Source: a candidate division WOR-3 bacterium (lineage in GTDB: Bacteria; SDB-A). From it: a stretch of 64,000 bases of DNA. The notes under the pieces are model-generated. The model saw only the letters and a program-made list of their open reading frames with translations, searched no databases and had not been told where the DNA came from. The position numbers were made by a program, and so were the translations under genes. Each line of letters opens with the position of its first letter. The stretch's first letter is position 1. Of the stretch, positions 7,816-16,222 are shown piece after piece. The DNA lies in NCBI GenBank assembly GCA_016926475.1, contig JAFGON010000073.1, positions 1 to 64,000 on the forward strand, in the 5' to 3' direction.

Positions 7816-8610
7816 TTATCCTCCTATCTCGCTCATGGTCCTGTTGACGCAGACATATCCCTTACTGGGCTTTGCCATAATTGTTTTGATAATGCTCCCT
7901 TGGATGTCGTTGAAATCAACTTCAATTTCAATGTTGCTGTGAAGACAGGGTTTGAGTTTGCCGTCTGAGAGCAGTCTTATCCTGTTGCAATCCTCGCATT
8001 TGGGAGGTCTGTCGAATGTAGTTTCAATTTTTTTTTGACCGAGGTTGTAAGCATTTATAAGCTGGAGAGAGATCTCGAGTTTCGCACAGAATTCCTTCAT
8101 TTTCTCGATGTCTTCTCTTGTTGTGTCATTGAGAACCACTGTGTTGATTTTGACGCCGAGACCCGCTTCTATTGCTTTCTCGATGCCTTTGAAAACCGGT
8201 CTTATATCCCCCACCCGTGTGATTCTTTTGTATCTTTCGGGATCTAGTGTGTCGAGTGAAACGTTGACTCTGTCCAGTCCGTTTTCTTTCAACTTGACTG
8301 CCTTATCTGCCAGATAAGTTCCGTTGGTCGTCATGCAGATCTCTTCTATTTTTCCTATTTCATCTATCATAGCCACCAGGTCCTCAATTCCAACACGTAC
8401 CAGCGGTTCGCCTCCAGTGAGTCGTATTTTTTTTATTCCCAATCCGGCAGAGGCTTCGACAATTTTTACTATGTTTTCGTATGAAATAATCGATGAATGC
8501 TTTTTTTTCTGAACACCTTCTCTGGGCATACAATAAAAGCATCTAAGGTTGCACCTGTCGGTGACGGAAATTCTAAGGTAGGTTATTTCGCGGTTATATC
8601 TGTCTAACAT
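7816..8610 (-). CDS. moaA: GTP 3',8-cyclase MoaA, shortened variant
   Basis: 264 aa, against about 320-330 in well-known MoaA proteins. It makes the 3',8-cyclized GTP intermediate by radical chemistry. Both cluster motifs are present: N-terminal CNLRCFYC and C-terminal CEDCNRIRLLSDGKLKPC, as is the essential terminal Gly-Gly (SEIGG). The length difference falls between the last TIM-barrel strand (LQLINAYNLG) and the C-terminal cluster, where some 40 residues found in E. coli MoaA are missing; the usual LRFIE strand is also altered. Operon context argues it is functional. Start ATG at 8610 overlaps moeA by 17 bases. Confidence 0.92.
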   Translation of the reverse strand: MLDRYNREITYLRISVTDRCNLRCFYCMPREGVQKKKHSSIISYENIVKIVEASAGLGIKKIRLTGGEPLVRVGIEDLVAMIDEIGKIEEICMTTNGTYLADKAVKLKENGLDRVNVSLDTLDPERYKRITRVGDIRPVFKGIEKAIEAGLGVKINTVVLNDTTREDIEKMKEFCAKLEISLQLINAYNLGQKKIETTFDRPPKCEDCNRIRLLSDGKLKPCLHSNIEIEVDFNDIQGSIIKTIMAKPSKGYVCVNRTMSEIGG

Positions 8611-9760
8611 CCACTTGCGACCCGGGCTTAAATACTTTCTGCCCTATGTCAAATTTTAAAAGCGCGTTTGACCTTGTAAGAGCCACTATGTCTCCTGAGC
8701 CATGGTAGTTAACGTTTTTGACTATTCCCTGATCTATTTTCACCGGCAAATATTCGACCCTCTCAGCTGTTTCTCTGATGCGACCTTCCTCGTATATCCC
8801 TTTTTGGGTATTCGGTTTGTACGAAAACTTCATGAGATTGTACACAAAAGGCTTAACAATCATCTCAAAGATCACGAAGACCGAAACAGGATTTCCTGGC
8901 ATTCCAAATGCGAATTTTCCTTCCCTCTCTCCGAACATCGTCGGTTTTCCGGGTTTTATAGCCAAAGAGTCGAACCTTATTTCCAATCCGTTCTTTATAA
9001 AAGCCCTTCCCGTCAAATCCAAATCTCCCACTGAAGAGCCTCCTGTAATGAGTACTATATCGCATTCATCGAGGGCTTTGCCTATTATGCCCGTCATTTC
9101 GTATAAATCGTCAGAAACTCTCATGTAAAGTTTTTTTCTGAAAAAGCATGAATCCAGAAGCGAGGAAATTTCAAATAGGTTGCTGTCGTATATTTTACCG
9201 TAAGAAAGCGGCCTACCAGGCTCTTCGAGTTCGTTTCCTGTCGTTATGACTCCAATAAGAGGACTGACTGGCATCATTATTTCCCTGTATCCCGATGAAA
9301 CAAGAACGCTGATTTCTTTTGGTCCAACAATGCATTTTTGAAGGACTATTTGGTCTTTTTTTACGTATTCTCCCTGTTTGACAATGTTTTGAGCTTCTTC
9401 GGCTCTTATTATTTTCATTTTTCCGTCTTTTTCTTCAGCGTATTCTTTTCTGATTATGGTGTCGGCTCCCTCTGGAACTATTCCGCCTGTCATTATTTTC
9501 GCGCATTCTCCGCTCGAAACCTTTTTTTCAGGCGTTTTCCCCGCCGGGATGAACTCAGTTATTCGGAATTCGTCGGACAGATCTACAAAATCATAGGCAA
9601 AACCGTCCATTGCAGCTTTTTTGTAAGGGGGCAAATCCATCTTGGAATACACATCGTAGTTAAGTGGTCTTCCAAGAGCATTTTCAATGAGTACCGGTTC
9701 ACTTTTTAGAACCATTTTCTTTCCCAAAAGAAATTCGACAGCTTTATCAGGATGAAGCAT
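8594..9760 (-). CDS. moeA: Molybdopterin molybdenumtransferase MoeA
   Basis: 388 aa. Inserts the metal oxyanion into adenylylated molybdopterin. Recognised by PPYKKAAMDGFA near the N-terminus, the AKIMTGGIVPEGADTII region, the MogA-like domain with ITTGNELEEPG, LITGGSSVGDLD and FGMPGNPVS, and a C-terminal domain IV. First gene of the Moco operon. ATG at 9760 behind GGAG is preferred to the TTG just before it. A promoter with GATAAT lies about 20 bases upstream, so the leader is too short for a Moco riboswitch. Confidence 0.95.
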   Translation of the reverse strand: MLHPDKAVEFLLGKKMVLKSEPVLIENALGRPLNYDVYSKMDLPPYKKAAMDGFAYDFVDLSDEFRITEFIPAGKTPEKKVSSGECAKIMTGGIVPEGADTIIRKEYAEEKDGKMKIIRAEEAQNIVKQGEYVKKDQIVLQKCIVGPKEISVLVSSGYREIMMPVSPLIGVITTGNELEEPGRPLSYGKIYDSNLFEISSLLDSCFFRKKLYMRVSDDLYEMTGIIGKALDECDIVLITGGSSVGDLDLTGRAFIKNGLEIRFDSLAIKPGKPTMFGEREGKFAFGMPGNPVSVFVIFEMIVKPFVYNLMKFSYKPNTQKGIYEEGRIRETAERVEYLPVKIDQGIVKNVNYHGSGDIVALTRSNALLKFDIGQKVFKPGSQVDVRQI

Positions 9761-9780
9761 CAATTCTCCTTTTTTGGTTT

Positions 9781-9809
9781 ATTATCTGTCAAATTAAACT
9801 TTTTGACAA
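9781..9809 (-). promoter_or_regulatory. Promoter of the moeA operon
   Basis: Minus-strand TTGTCA (9809-9804), 17-base spacer, GATAAT (9786-9781), about 20 bases upstream of the moeA ATG. It diverges from the focA promoter 30 bases away, so a regulator binding between them could control both arms of the formate/molybdenum island; no operator was recognised. Confidence 0.6.
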
Positions 9810-9842
9810 CATCTCTGTGATTAATCCCAGCGAATAGCAATC

Positions 9843-9871
9843 TTGACATACAACAGGAACTAACTTATAAT
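9843..9871 (+). promoter_or_regulatory. Perfect-consensus sigma-70 promoter for focA-mobA-fdhD
   Basis: TTGACA (9843-9848), 17 bases, TATAAT (9866-9871): an exact consensus match. Transcription would begin near 9878, leaving a leader of about 115 bases before the focA ATG. A promoter this strong is expected to be restrained by a repressor or by its leader if expression is to be conditional. Confidence 0.8.
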
Positions 9872-9890
9872 TTTGTGAATTTCTAAACAA

Positions 9891-9914
9891 GGGTTTTTTT
9901 TCGCTGTAAAACCC
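9891..9914 (+). promoter_or_regulatory. Leader hairpin upstream of focA
   Basis: GGGTTTT (9891-9897) pairs with AAAACCC (9908-9914) around a 10-base loop within the predicted 5' leader of focA. It is not followed by a U-run, so it is not a simple terminator. It could stabilise the transcript or form part of a regulatory leader; no known riboswitch class was recognised. Confidence 0.35.
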
Positions 9915-9993
9915 ACACCATAAAATGACGGTTTTTGACAGAGTTGACTTCAGTTGAGGGTTAAAAGACTCTCGCAAAAGACAAGGAGGACTA

Positions 9994-10833
9994 ATGGCAG
10001 AGGTAATCAACGTCGGGTGCAAAACTCCAGCGAATGTCGCAGAAACACTTTCAAGGACTACTTGTGTCCAAAAGACGGCAGCTTCCAACTGGAAGCTCAT
10101 TATTTTGGGAATTTTTGCCGGTGTCTATATCGGATTCGGAGCTTCGATAGCGACATTGGTCGCCTCGGACTCGGCAAAATTTTTCGGTGTTGGAATGGGC
10201 AAATTTTTCACGGGGGCGGTTTTCAGCGTTGGACTCATGCTCGTCGTCATAGCCGGAGCGGAACTCTTCACGGGAAACAACCTCATGCTAATGAGCGCTC
10301 TGGACAAAAAAGTTTCAATCTTTAAAGTTCTGTTCAAATGGCTCGTGGTCTATTTGGCGAATTTTATCGGTTCTGTTCTTCTCGCGTATCTTATTTATTT
10401 AAGCGGTCTTTGGAAAGGCGGAGAATTTTTAACCGGCATCACAGCTATTAAAATCGCATCCGCGAAAGTCAGTCTTCCCTGGGTTGAAGCTTTTGTAAGA
10501 GGCATTCTCTGCAACATACTCGTATGCCTGGCAGTCTGGATGGCTCTAGCCGCAACCAACGTAATCGGAAAAATTTTCGCGATATTTTTCCCGATAATGA
10601 CATTCGTAGCCATGGGTTTTGAGCACAGCATCGCCAACATGTATTTTATTCCTCTGGGTCTTTTCCTCAAAGGAACAGCAGCAGCAGGGGCTTCAGGGCT
10701 CGACTTGAGCACATTGACGTGGGCTTCTTTCTTTATCAAAAATTTGATCCCCGTCACTCTCGGCAACATCGTTGGTGGAGCGGGATTTGTCGGTGCCCTG
10801 TATTGGATGGTTTACGTAAAAGACAATAAATGA
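9994..10833 (+). CDS. focA: Formate/nitrite transporter family channel
   Basis: 279 aa inner-membrane protein with six hydrophobic helices, the FNT fold that forms pentameric anion channels. Family features include GIFAGVYIGFGAS, AGAELFTGNNLML, a cytosolic/omega-loop region, and MGFEHSIANMY in the fifth helix with the conserved pore His. Formate is the likely substrate because mobA and fdhD follow it and selenocysteine formate dehydrogenase is next door; nitrite cannot be excluded by sequence. Strong SD AAGGAGG precedes the ATG. It may be called fdhC in this setting. Confidence 0.92.
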   Translation: MAEVINVGCKTPANVAETLSRTTCVQKTAASNWKLIILGIFAGVYIGFGASIATLVASDSAKFFGVGMGKFFTGAVFSVGLMLVVIAGAELFTGNNLMLMSALDKKVSIFKVLFKWLVVYLANFIGSVLLAYLIYLSGLWKGGEFLTGITAIKIASAKVSLPWVEAFVRGILCNILVCLAVWMALAATNVIGKIFAIFFPIMTFVAMGFEHSIANMYFIPLGLFLKGTAAAGASGLDLSTLTWASFFIKNLIPVTLGNIVGGAGFVGALYWMVYVKDNK

Positions 10834-11408
10834 AGAGCAGCGCTGCTGTTATTCTCGCCGGTGGAAAAAGCACCCGGTTCGGGAGTGACAAAGCTTTTGC
10901 AAAATTCGGGGACTCGACTCTGGTCGAGTCCGTTTTCTACTGCCTGAAAAAAATCTTTGAAAATATAATAATCGTCACAAATAACCCCGGGCATTTTCCA
11001 CGTTTCGATGCATTGATTGTCAAAGATAGAGTCGCCGGCAAAGGTCCTTTAGGAGGTATCTATACGGGACTAAAAATGTCAATTTCACCCAGAATATTCG
11101 TTTTTGCATGCGATATGCCTTTTTTAAATGAAGGTTTTATCAATTACATGATTTCTATAGATAAAGGAGATGTAATCGTTCCGAAAATCGGCTGTTTCAC
11201 GGAGCCACTGCACGCAATATACTCATTATCATGCCTTGAACACATTGAAAAACAGCTTCTTGTAAACGATAACAAGATCCAGAATTTTTTTGGAAAAGTT
11301 GACACGGTTTATATAGCGGAAAAAACATCGAGAAAATTTGATCCGGAACTTAAAATGTTTTTTAATATCAATGAAAAAAAAGATATCACCAGGATCATCA
11401 ATGTATAA
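10830..11408 (+). CDS. mobA: Molybdenum cofactor guanylyltransferase MobA
   Basis: 192 aa nucleotidyltransferase. Adds GMP to Mo-MPT to make the guanine dinucleotide form needed by DMSO-reductase-family enzymes such as formate dehydrogenase. The signature LAGGKSTRFGSDKA is at residues 9-22, GKGPLGGIYTGL holds the base, and CDMPFL carries the metal-binding Asp. It overlaps focA by four bases (ATGA) and fdhD by eight, so the three genes form a coupled operon dedicated to the dehydrogenase. Confidence 0.94.
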   Translation: MKSSAAVILAGGKSTRFGSDKAFAKFGDSTLVESVFYCLKKIFENIIIVTNNPGHFPRFDALIVKDRVAGKGPLGGIYTGLKMSISPRIFVFACDMPFLNEGFINYMISIDKGDVIVPKIGCFTEPLHAIYSLSCLEHIEKQLLVNDNKIQNFFGKVDTVYIAEKTSRKFDPELKMFFNINEKKDITRIINV

Positions 11409-12153
11409 AAAAATCCAAATTACAAGGTTTGACCTGCGAACAGGAGAAAGCAAGCTGGAAGACAGAATCATAGTCGAATCTGTCCTCAGGATTTTCATCA
11501 ACGGATCCCACTTCTCATCCCTTGTCTGCACTCCATCTTTCGTCGAAGAGCTTGCTGTAGGCAACCTTTTTTCGGAGGGATTCATAGAAGATTCGGAAGA
11601 AATATCTTCCGTCAGGAAGAGCGAAGAAGGGACATCGGTTTTTGTTGATCTTAAAAAAGCGACTGACCATTCATTCGCCGATAATGAATTTATAATAACT
11701 TCCGGATGCGGCAGGTCTTCCACAGCATCATTCGATTTCGAGGGAGAGATAAAAAAAAATCAGACTCCAGGAGACGTCAACCCGATATTCATTCTCTCAC
11801 TTTTCAGAGAATTCCATGAAAAATCCGTTTTATTCTCCCAGACGGGGGGTGTCCATTCAGCGGCTCTCTGTGATGAAAACGGGATAATTTCGTTCATGGA
11901 TGACATAGGCAGGCATAACGCGGTCGATAAAATCATCGGCAGATCTCTTTTACAGGGGGAAAAAGGCGAAAACAAGTTTTTAATATTTTCCGGAAGAATT
12001 TCATCTGAAATCTTTCTCAAAGCTCACAGATTCGGAGTCTATATGATAGCGTCGCGTTCAGCGCCTACAGACAGATCCGTTGATATGGCGAAGGCTTCAA
12101 ACATCAGACTCATAGGCTTTGCAAGAGGTCAAACACTAAATTTATATAACTGA
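11401..12153 (+). CDS. fdhD: Formate dehydrogenase sulfurtransferase FdhD
   Basis: 250 aa from the ATG at 11401; an upstream ATG exists at 11338 but would run deep into mobA. FdhD moves sulfur from IscS to the bis-MGD cofactor of formate dehydrogenase. Features: ELAVGNLFSEGFI, the loop with TSGCGRSS carrying one of the usual conserved cysteines, GGVHSAAL, and DDIGRHNAVDKIIG that binds the guanine dinucleotide, then SSEIFLKAHRFGV. A strong bidirectional terminator covers its stop codon. Confidence 0.95.
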   Translation: MYKKIQITRFDLRTGESKLEDRIIVESVLRIFINGSHFSSLVCTPSFVEELAVGNLFSEGFIEDSEEISSVRKSEEGTSVFVDLKKATDHSFADNEFIITSGCGRSSTASFDFEGEIKKNQTPGDVNPIFILSLFREFHEKSVLFSQTGGVHSAALCDENGIISFMDDIGRHNAVDKIIGRSLLQGEKGENKFLIFSGRISSEIFLKAHRFGVYMIASRSAPTDRSVDMAKASNIRLIGFARGQTLNLYN

Positions 12154-12192
12154 AAATACGGCGTTTTCTGACTGCTGCTTCGCCGTATTTTC
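12152..12192. terminator. Bidirectional terminator between fdhD and the FDH gamma subunit
   Basis: GAAAATACGGCG (12152-12163) pairs perfectly with CGCCGTATTTTC (12181-12192): 12 base pairs around a 17-base loop, with T-rich or A-rich flanks on both sides. It lies between the two convergent operons and can serve both. Confidence 0.85.
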
Positions 12193-12213
12193 CTGCCGGT
12201 TGTCTTTTCTGGC

Positions 12214-13032
12214 CTATTCCATGTCCAACAGATTTAGTTCAGCCTGGGTGAAAACAGGCCCGTCTGTGCAGCAGTACTTGTGTCCGATAAGACAATGCCC
12301 GCACTTTCCGATTCCGCACTTCATGTGCATTTCCATTGTCGTAATAATGTCTTCAGGTCTCATTTGCTTTTCTTCAAGAGTCATATTCGTGAATTTTATC
12401 ATTATGGGAGGGCCACAGACATAGGCTACGGTCCTCGACGCGTCGAACTGAACTTTCTCGAAAAGTTTGGTTACAACTCCGACGCTTCCTTTCCAACTTT
12501 CATCTGGGCTGTCCACAGTTCTCAATACTTCGACGTCATCGTATTTTGCCCATCTTGCCATTTCATCATCATAGACGCACTCGGCTGGGCATTTAGCTCC
12601 ATAGAGTATCCATATCTTCCCGTACTTTTCGCGATTGTTGAAAACGGCGTTCATGACAGACCTTAAAGGCAATAGACCTATACCTCCAGCGACAAAAAGA
12701 ACGTCTTTTCCTTCGTATTCCTTCCATGGAAAAGAGTTTCCATAAGGACCTCTGACAAAAAATTCTTGCCCGTCCTTCAGATCATGCAGGGCGTCAGTCA
12801 GCGTTCCCACTTTTCTGACAGCTATTTCAAGATTGTCCCCTCTTTCGCAAGTTGAAGTGATTGATATGGGAGCTTCGCCTTTTCCGAAAATGGACACTTG
12901 AACAAACTGTCCCGGTTTCCAGGCAAAAGGCTGTCCGTCCTTGAATTCCAGTGTGTAGTGTTTTACGTCGAAAACCAGATCATTTACTTTTTTTATTTTT
13001 ACCGCTCGGGGTAGATATTCATTTTTTTCCAT
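12214..13032 (-). CDS. FAD/NAD(P)-binding subunit (HydG/sulfhydrogenase gamma type)
   Basis: 272 aa, member of the ferredoxin-NADP reductase superfamily as in the gamma subunit of Pyrococcus sulfhydrogenase and subunit B of anaerobic sulfite reductase. N-terminal FAD barrel (KPGQFVQVSIFG, APISITST), NAD(P) domain starting FVAGGIGLLPLRS, and a C-terminal 2Fe-2S loop with Cys in KCGIGKCGHCLIG and YCCTDGPVF. Last gene of the fdhA-beta-gamma operon, 12 bases after beta. Inferred role: pass electrons between the dehydrogenase and NAD(P). Confidence 0.88.
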   Translation of the reverse strand: MEKNEYLPRAVKIKKVNDLVFDVKHYTLEFKDGQPFAWKPGQFVQVSIFGKGEAPISITSTCERGDNLEIAVRKVGTLTDALHDLKDGQEFFVRGPYGNSFPWKEYEGKDVLFVAGGIGLLPLRSVMNAVFNNREKYGKIWILYGAKCPAECVYDDEMARWAKYDDVEVLRTVDSPDESWKGSVGVVTKLFEKVQFDASRTVAYVCGPPIMIKFTNMTLEEKQMRPEDIITTMEMHMKCGIGKCGHCLIGHKYCCTDGPVFTQAELNLLDME

Positions 13033-13044
13033 TATATCGCTCCC

Positions 13045-14085
13045 TTACATTAAAGACTGAAATACTTCTTTTATGTCGATTTTTACCGGACACGAATCAT
13101 AACACCTCCCGCAACCAACACACCCAGTATCACCGAATTTCAATTTATCCCATAATATCTTACAGTAGTAACGGTTGCGTGTACGTTGTTCTTTTCTTTC
13201 TTTTGGATTGTGTCCTCCGGCCATCCTAAAATATCCGCTTAAAATACAGGAGTCGATTACCCTCATCCTCAAGCCTTTGTCGTCTTTTTGCAGGTCTTTC
13301 ACATTGAAACAAGTGCATGTAGGACAGACATAATTACAGGCTCCGCATGACAGACATCTGTCTGTTATTTCTTCGAGAACTTTTTCTTTCACAGGATTTG
13401 ACATCATATTTTCGAGAGCTATCTCCTTTGTGAAATTTGTGGCCACCGGCAAAGTCATGGCTTTTTCTTTTTTGGATTCCCAAAGTTTCACTTCATCGGT
13501 TTTAGCTTGCCTGAATAGAGAAGAGTTTTCTGAAATTAAAAAACTCCCCTTTTCACTGCCGACATTGACAAAATAATCCCCGTTTTCCATATCGGTCAAT
13601 TGAAGATCAAATCCATTTTCTGCAAACGGTCCTGTTTTCATAGTAGCGCAGAAACAACTCTCAGAAGGAGGAGTCAGGCACGCCATGGTTATTAAAGTCA
13701 ATTTTTCTCTCGCTCTATTGTAATAAAAGTCTATGAATTCGCGTTTTGAGAAAAAATTATCCGTGTATTTTATCGCGGCCGCGTCACAATTCGGCAAACC
13801 AAACAATACAGTCTCTTCTGTTTGGTCAACACTCCTGAGCTTGGTCGTATTCCCCACTTTTTCAAATTCTATCATCGGTTCAATTTGCCCGAACAAAACT
13901 TCCCTCGCTGAAGGCATTAAAGGTTTGTGGGCTTTTAGAAGTATGTTATGTTCCTCTTCTACGGGCAGAAAAGCTACATCACCAAACTCATTTTTTTGCA
14001 TGGCAAAAACTTTAGAGTTCTTTCTCATACCGGAGACAAATTTGAGAAGGTTCTCTTTCGAGATAATCAATCTATCGGCAGCCAT
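13045..14085 (-). CDS. Iron-sulfur subunit (HydB/sulfhydrogenase beta type) of formate dehydrogenase
   Basis: 346 aa. C-terminal dicluster ferredoxin region: CLSCGACNYVCPTCTC near residue 230 and CVGCGRCYDSCPVKI near the end. The N-terminal 200 residues match the beta subunit type of sulfhydrogenase/anaerobic sulfite reductase A, with FGLPNCDAAAIKYTD and additional Cys in SESCFC. Usually paired with the gamma subunit that follows here. In this locus the NiFe hydrogenase subunits are replaced by FdhA, so the complex should be a formate:NAD(P) oxidoreductase. It overlaps the last base of fdhA. Confidence 0.88.
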   Translation of the reverse strand: MAADRLIISKENLLKFVSGMRKNSKVFAMQKNEFGDVAFLPVEEEHNILLKAHKPLMPSAREVLFGQIEPMIEFEKVGNTTKLRSVDQTEETVLFGLPNCDAAAIKYTDNFFSKREFIDFYYNRAREKLTLITMACLTPPSESCFCATMKTGPFAENGFDLQLTDMENGDYFVNVGSEKGSFLISENSSLFRQAKTDEVKLWESKKEKAMTLPVATNFTKEIALENMMSNPVKEKVLEEITDRCLSCGACNYVCPTCTCFNVKDLQKDDKGLRMRVIDSCILSGYFRMAGGHNPKERKEQRTRNRYYCKILWDKLKFGDTGCVGCGRCYDSCPVKIDIKEVFQSLM

Positions 14086-16136
14086 TAGTTCTCACCTCCG
14101 ATTTTAACAGCGCAAATCTTATATTCAGGTATCTTTGCGACGGGATCGAGCGCGTTGTTGGTCAGTTTGTTCACCGACTGCTCGGCAAAATGAAATGGTA
14201 TAAATATGGTTCCTGGTTTTGTCATATCAACTACTTTTGCTTTGACGCGGATATCGCCTCTTCTCGATGAAACCCTGACTTCGCTTCCATTTTTGATCGA
14301 ATATTTTTTTGCGTCTTCAGGATTTATTTCAACATAACATTCAGGAACTTCTCTTTCGAGGGTAGATGTTCTCTTCGTAAGAGTTCTTGTATGGTAGTGA
14401 TAATATGTTCGCCCTGTGGTAAGGACAAGAGGGTATTCATCATCCGGCAATTCCGCGGGTTCTTTGAATTCTATCGCAGTGAAAAGCCCTTTGCCTCTTG
14501 AAAACTTTCCGTCTTTGTGCAGATAAGGAGTTCCGGGGTGTTCAGCAGTCGGACATGGCCACTGAAGTCCGAAGTTTTCTGACAGTCTTTCAAAACTCAT
14601 CCCATGGTAACTTGGCGTTAAAACAGCTATTTCGGAAAATATTTCTTGGGCAGTTTTGTATTTCATTTTGTATCCGCACTTCTCGGCTAAATCGCAGATT
14701 ATCTCCCAGTCTTGTTTGGCCTCTCCCGGAGGATCAATAGCTTTCCTGACTAGCTGGACTCTTCTCTCGGTATTTGTAAAAGTCCCGTCTTTTTCTGCGA
14801 AACTCGCACCGGGTAGAACCACATCTGCCATCTGGGCAGTCTCTGTCATGAATATGTCCTGAACTATCAGAAAATCCAGGGATTTTAAACCTTTCTCAAC
14901 GTGGGCAATATTCGGATCAGATACCATTGGATTCTCACCGAGAACATAAAGAACTTTAAGTTTGCCGTCTATAGCCAAATCAGGCATGTCTGTAACTGTC
15001 GTGCCAATTTCTCCTGAAAGGTCATCAACACACCATGCTTTTTCAAATTTATCCTTGATCTTTGGATCAGACACCGGTTGATAACCGGGATATACATTGG
15101 GAAGACCTCCCATATCACAAGCGCCTTGAACGTTGTTCTGCCCTCTCAATGGATTGACCCCAGTGCCTGGTTTCCCTATATTTCCAGTCAACATAGCAAG
15201 ATTCGCGCAAGATTTGACATTGTCCACACCAGTTGTGTGCTGTGTTATACCCATGCAGTAGAGTATCGCGGATTTTTTGCTTCTAGCGTAAATCCTCGCG
15301 GATTCAGCAAGATCTTTTGCGGGGATACCGGTAATTTTTTCAACGTATTCAGGAGTATATTTCTTTACGGTATTTTTCAATTCTTCAAAGTTTTCAGTGA
15401 AATTCAATGTGTATTCCTTATCTTCGAGACCTTCATCTATTATGACATTCATCATCCCGTTGATAAGGGCTACATCTGTACCAATTCTATGTCGTAAATG
15501 GTATTTTGCGTGTTTTGAGAGCTGAATGTTCCTTGGATCGGCGAGAATAAGGGTCGCTTTCCCATTTTTTACGGAATTGATTATTCTCGATGCTACAAGA
15601 GGATGCTGTTCAGTGGTGTTGGAACCGGTGACGAAAAATACTTCGGTATCTTCGAATTCCGTCACTGAATTCGTCATAGCGCCCGAACCCAATGTCGCGG
15701 CGAGACCCGCCACGGTAGAAGAGTGTCAAAGCCGAGCGCAATGATCTACGTTGTTTGTCTTGAAAACCGCTCTTGCGAATTTTTGAAGAATGTAGTTCTC
15801 TTCATTAGTGCATTTTGCCGATGCGAAAAAAGCGAGGCTTTTCGAACCAAACCTTTCAAAATGCTCCTTCATTTTTCCAGAGACGAGATTAAGAGCTTCT
15901 TCCCATGTAGCCTTTCGGAATTTTCCATTCTCTTTTATTAAAGGTTCAGTCAACCTATCCGGATGCTGGACAAATTCCGCGGCATTCCACCCTTTTACGC
16001 AAAGGCTTCCTTTGTTTACCGGGTGCTCTCTGCTTGGATAGACACCGTTTATCCTGCCGTCTCTAACTTTGAAGTAAAATCCGCAACCACATCCGCAATA
16101 GATACATGTAGTCAATACCCTCTTTTCACTAGACAA
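14085..16136 (-). CDS. fdhA: Selenocysteine formate dehydrogenase catalytic subunit
   Basis: 683 aa when TGA at 15728-15726 is read as selenocysteine (residue 137); otherwise the gene looks split in two. Residues 11-46 hold the 4Fe-4S motif Cys11-x2-Cys14-x3-Cys18-x27-Cys46. The active-site segment reads VDHCARL-U-HSSTVAGL, matching E. coli FdhH (Sec140 followed by His141). A SECIS hairpin follows at the right distance. The rest is a normal bis-MGD domain, with GVNPLRGQNNVQGACDMG, LGENPMVSDPN and a C-terminal cofactor-binding lobe. Length fits FdhH-type enzymes without an N-terminal NuoG extension. Starts at TTG behind AAGGAGG. Oxidises formate or reduces CO2 in the cytoplasm together with the beta and gamma subunits downstream. 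Confidence 0.96.
15696..15728 (-). promoter_or_regulatory. Selenocysteine UGA and bacterial SECIS element of fdhA
   Basis: UGA is at 15728-15726. Eleven bases later CGUGGCG (15714-15708) pairs with CGCCGCG (15702-15696), seven pairs including one G-U, around the loop GGUCU. The apical loop starts 18 bases after UGA and opens with GG, fitting the bacterial SECIS rules, and contains the same GGUCU core as the E. coli fdhF loop bound by SelB. Confidence 0.9.
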
Positions 16137-16193
16137 AAACCCTCCTTATCTCTTTTTATGTTTTTAGTTGTATATGTATAGCAGTTTTTTCTC

Positions 16194-16222
16194 ATTTTAA
16201 CGGTTATTATTCTCTGTGTCAA
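16194..16222 (-). promoter_or_regulatory. Promoter of the fdhA operon
   Basis: Minus-strand TTGACA (16222-16217), 17-base spacer, TAAAAT (16199-16194): five of six matches at -10 and a perfect -35. It lies about 58 bases upstream of the TTG start of fdhA, whose SD AAGGAGGG is at about 16149-16142. Confidence 0.7.

Noticed and set aside
9789-10100. 103-residue ORF antisense to focA and its leader
   Set aside because: It crosses the focA promoter, leader and coding region and has no SD; a shadow frame.
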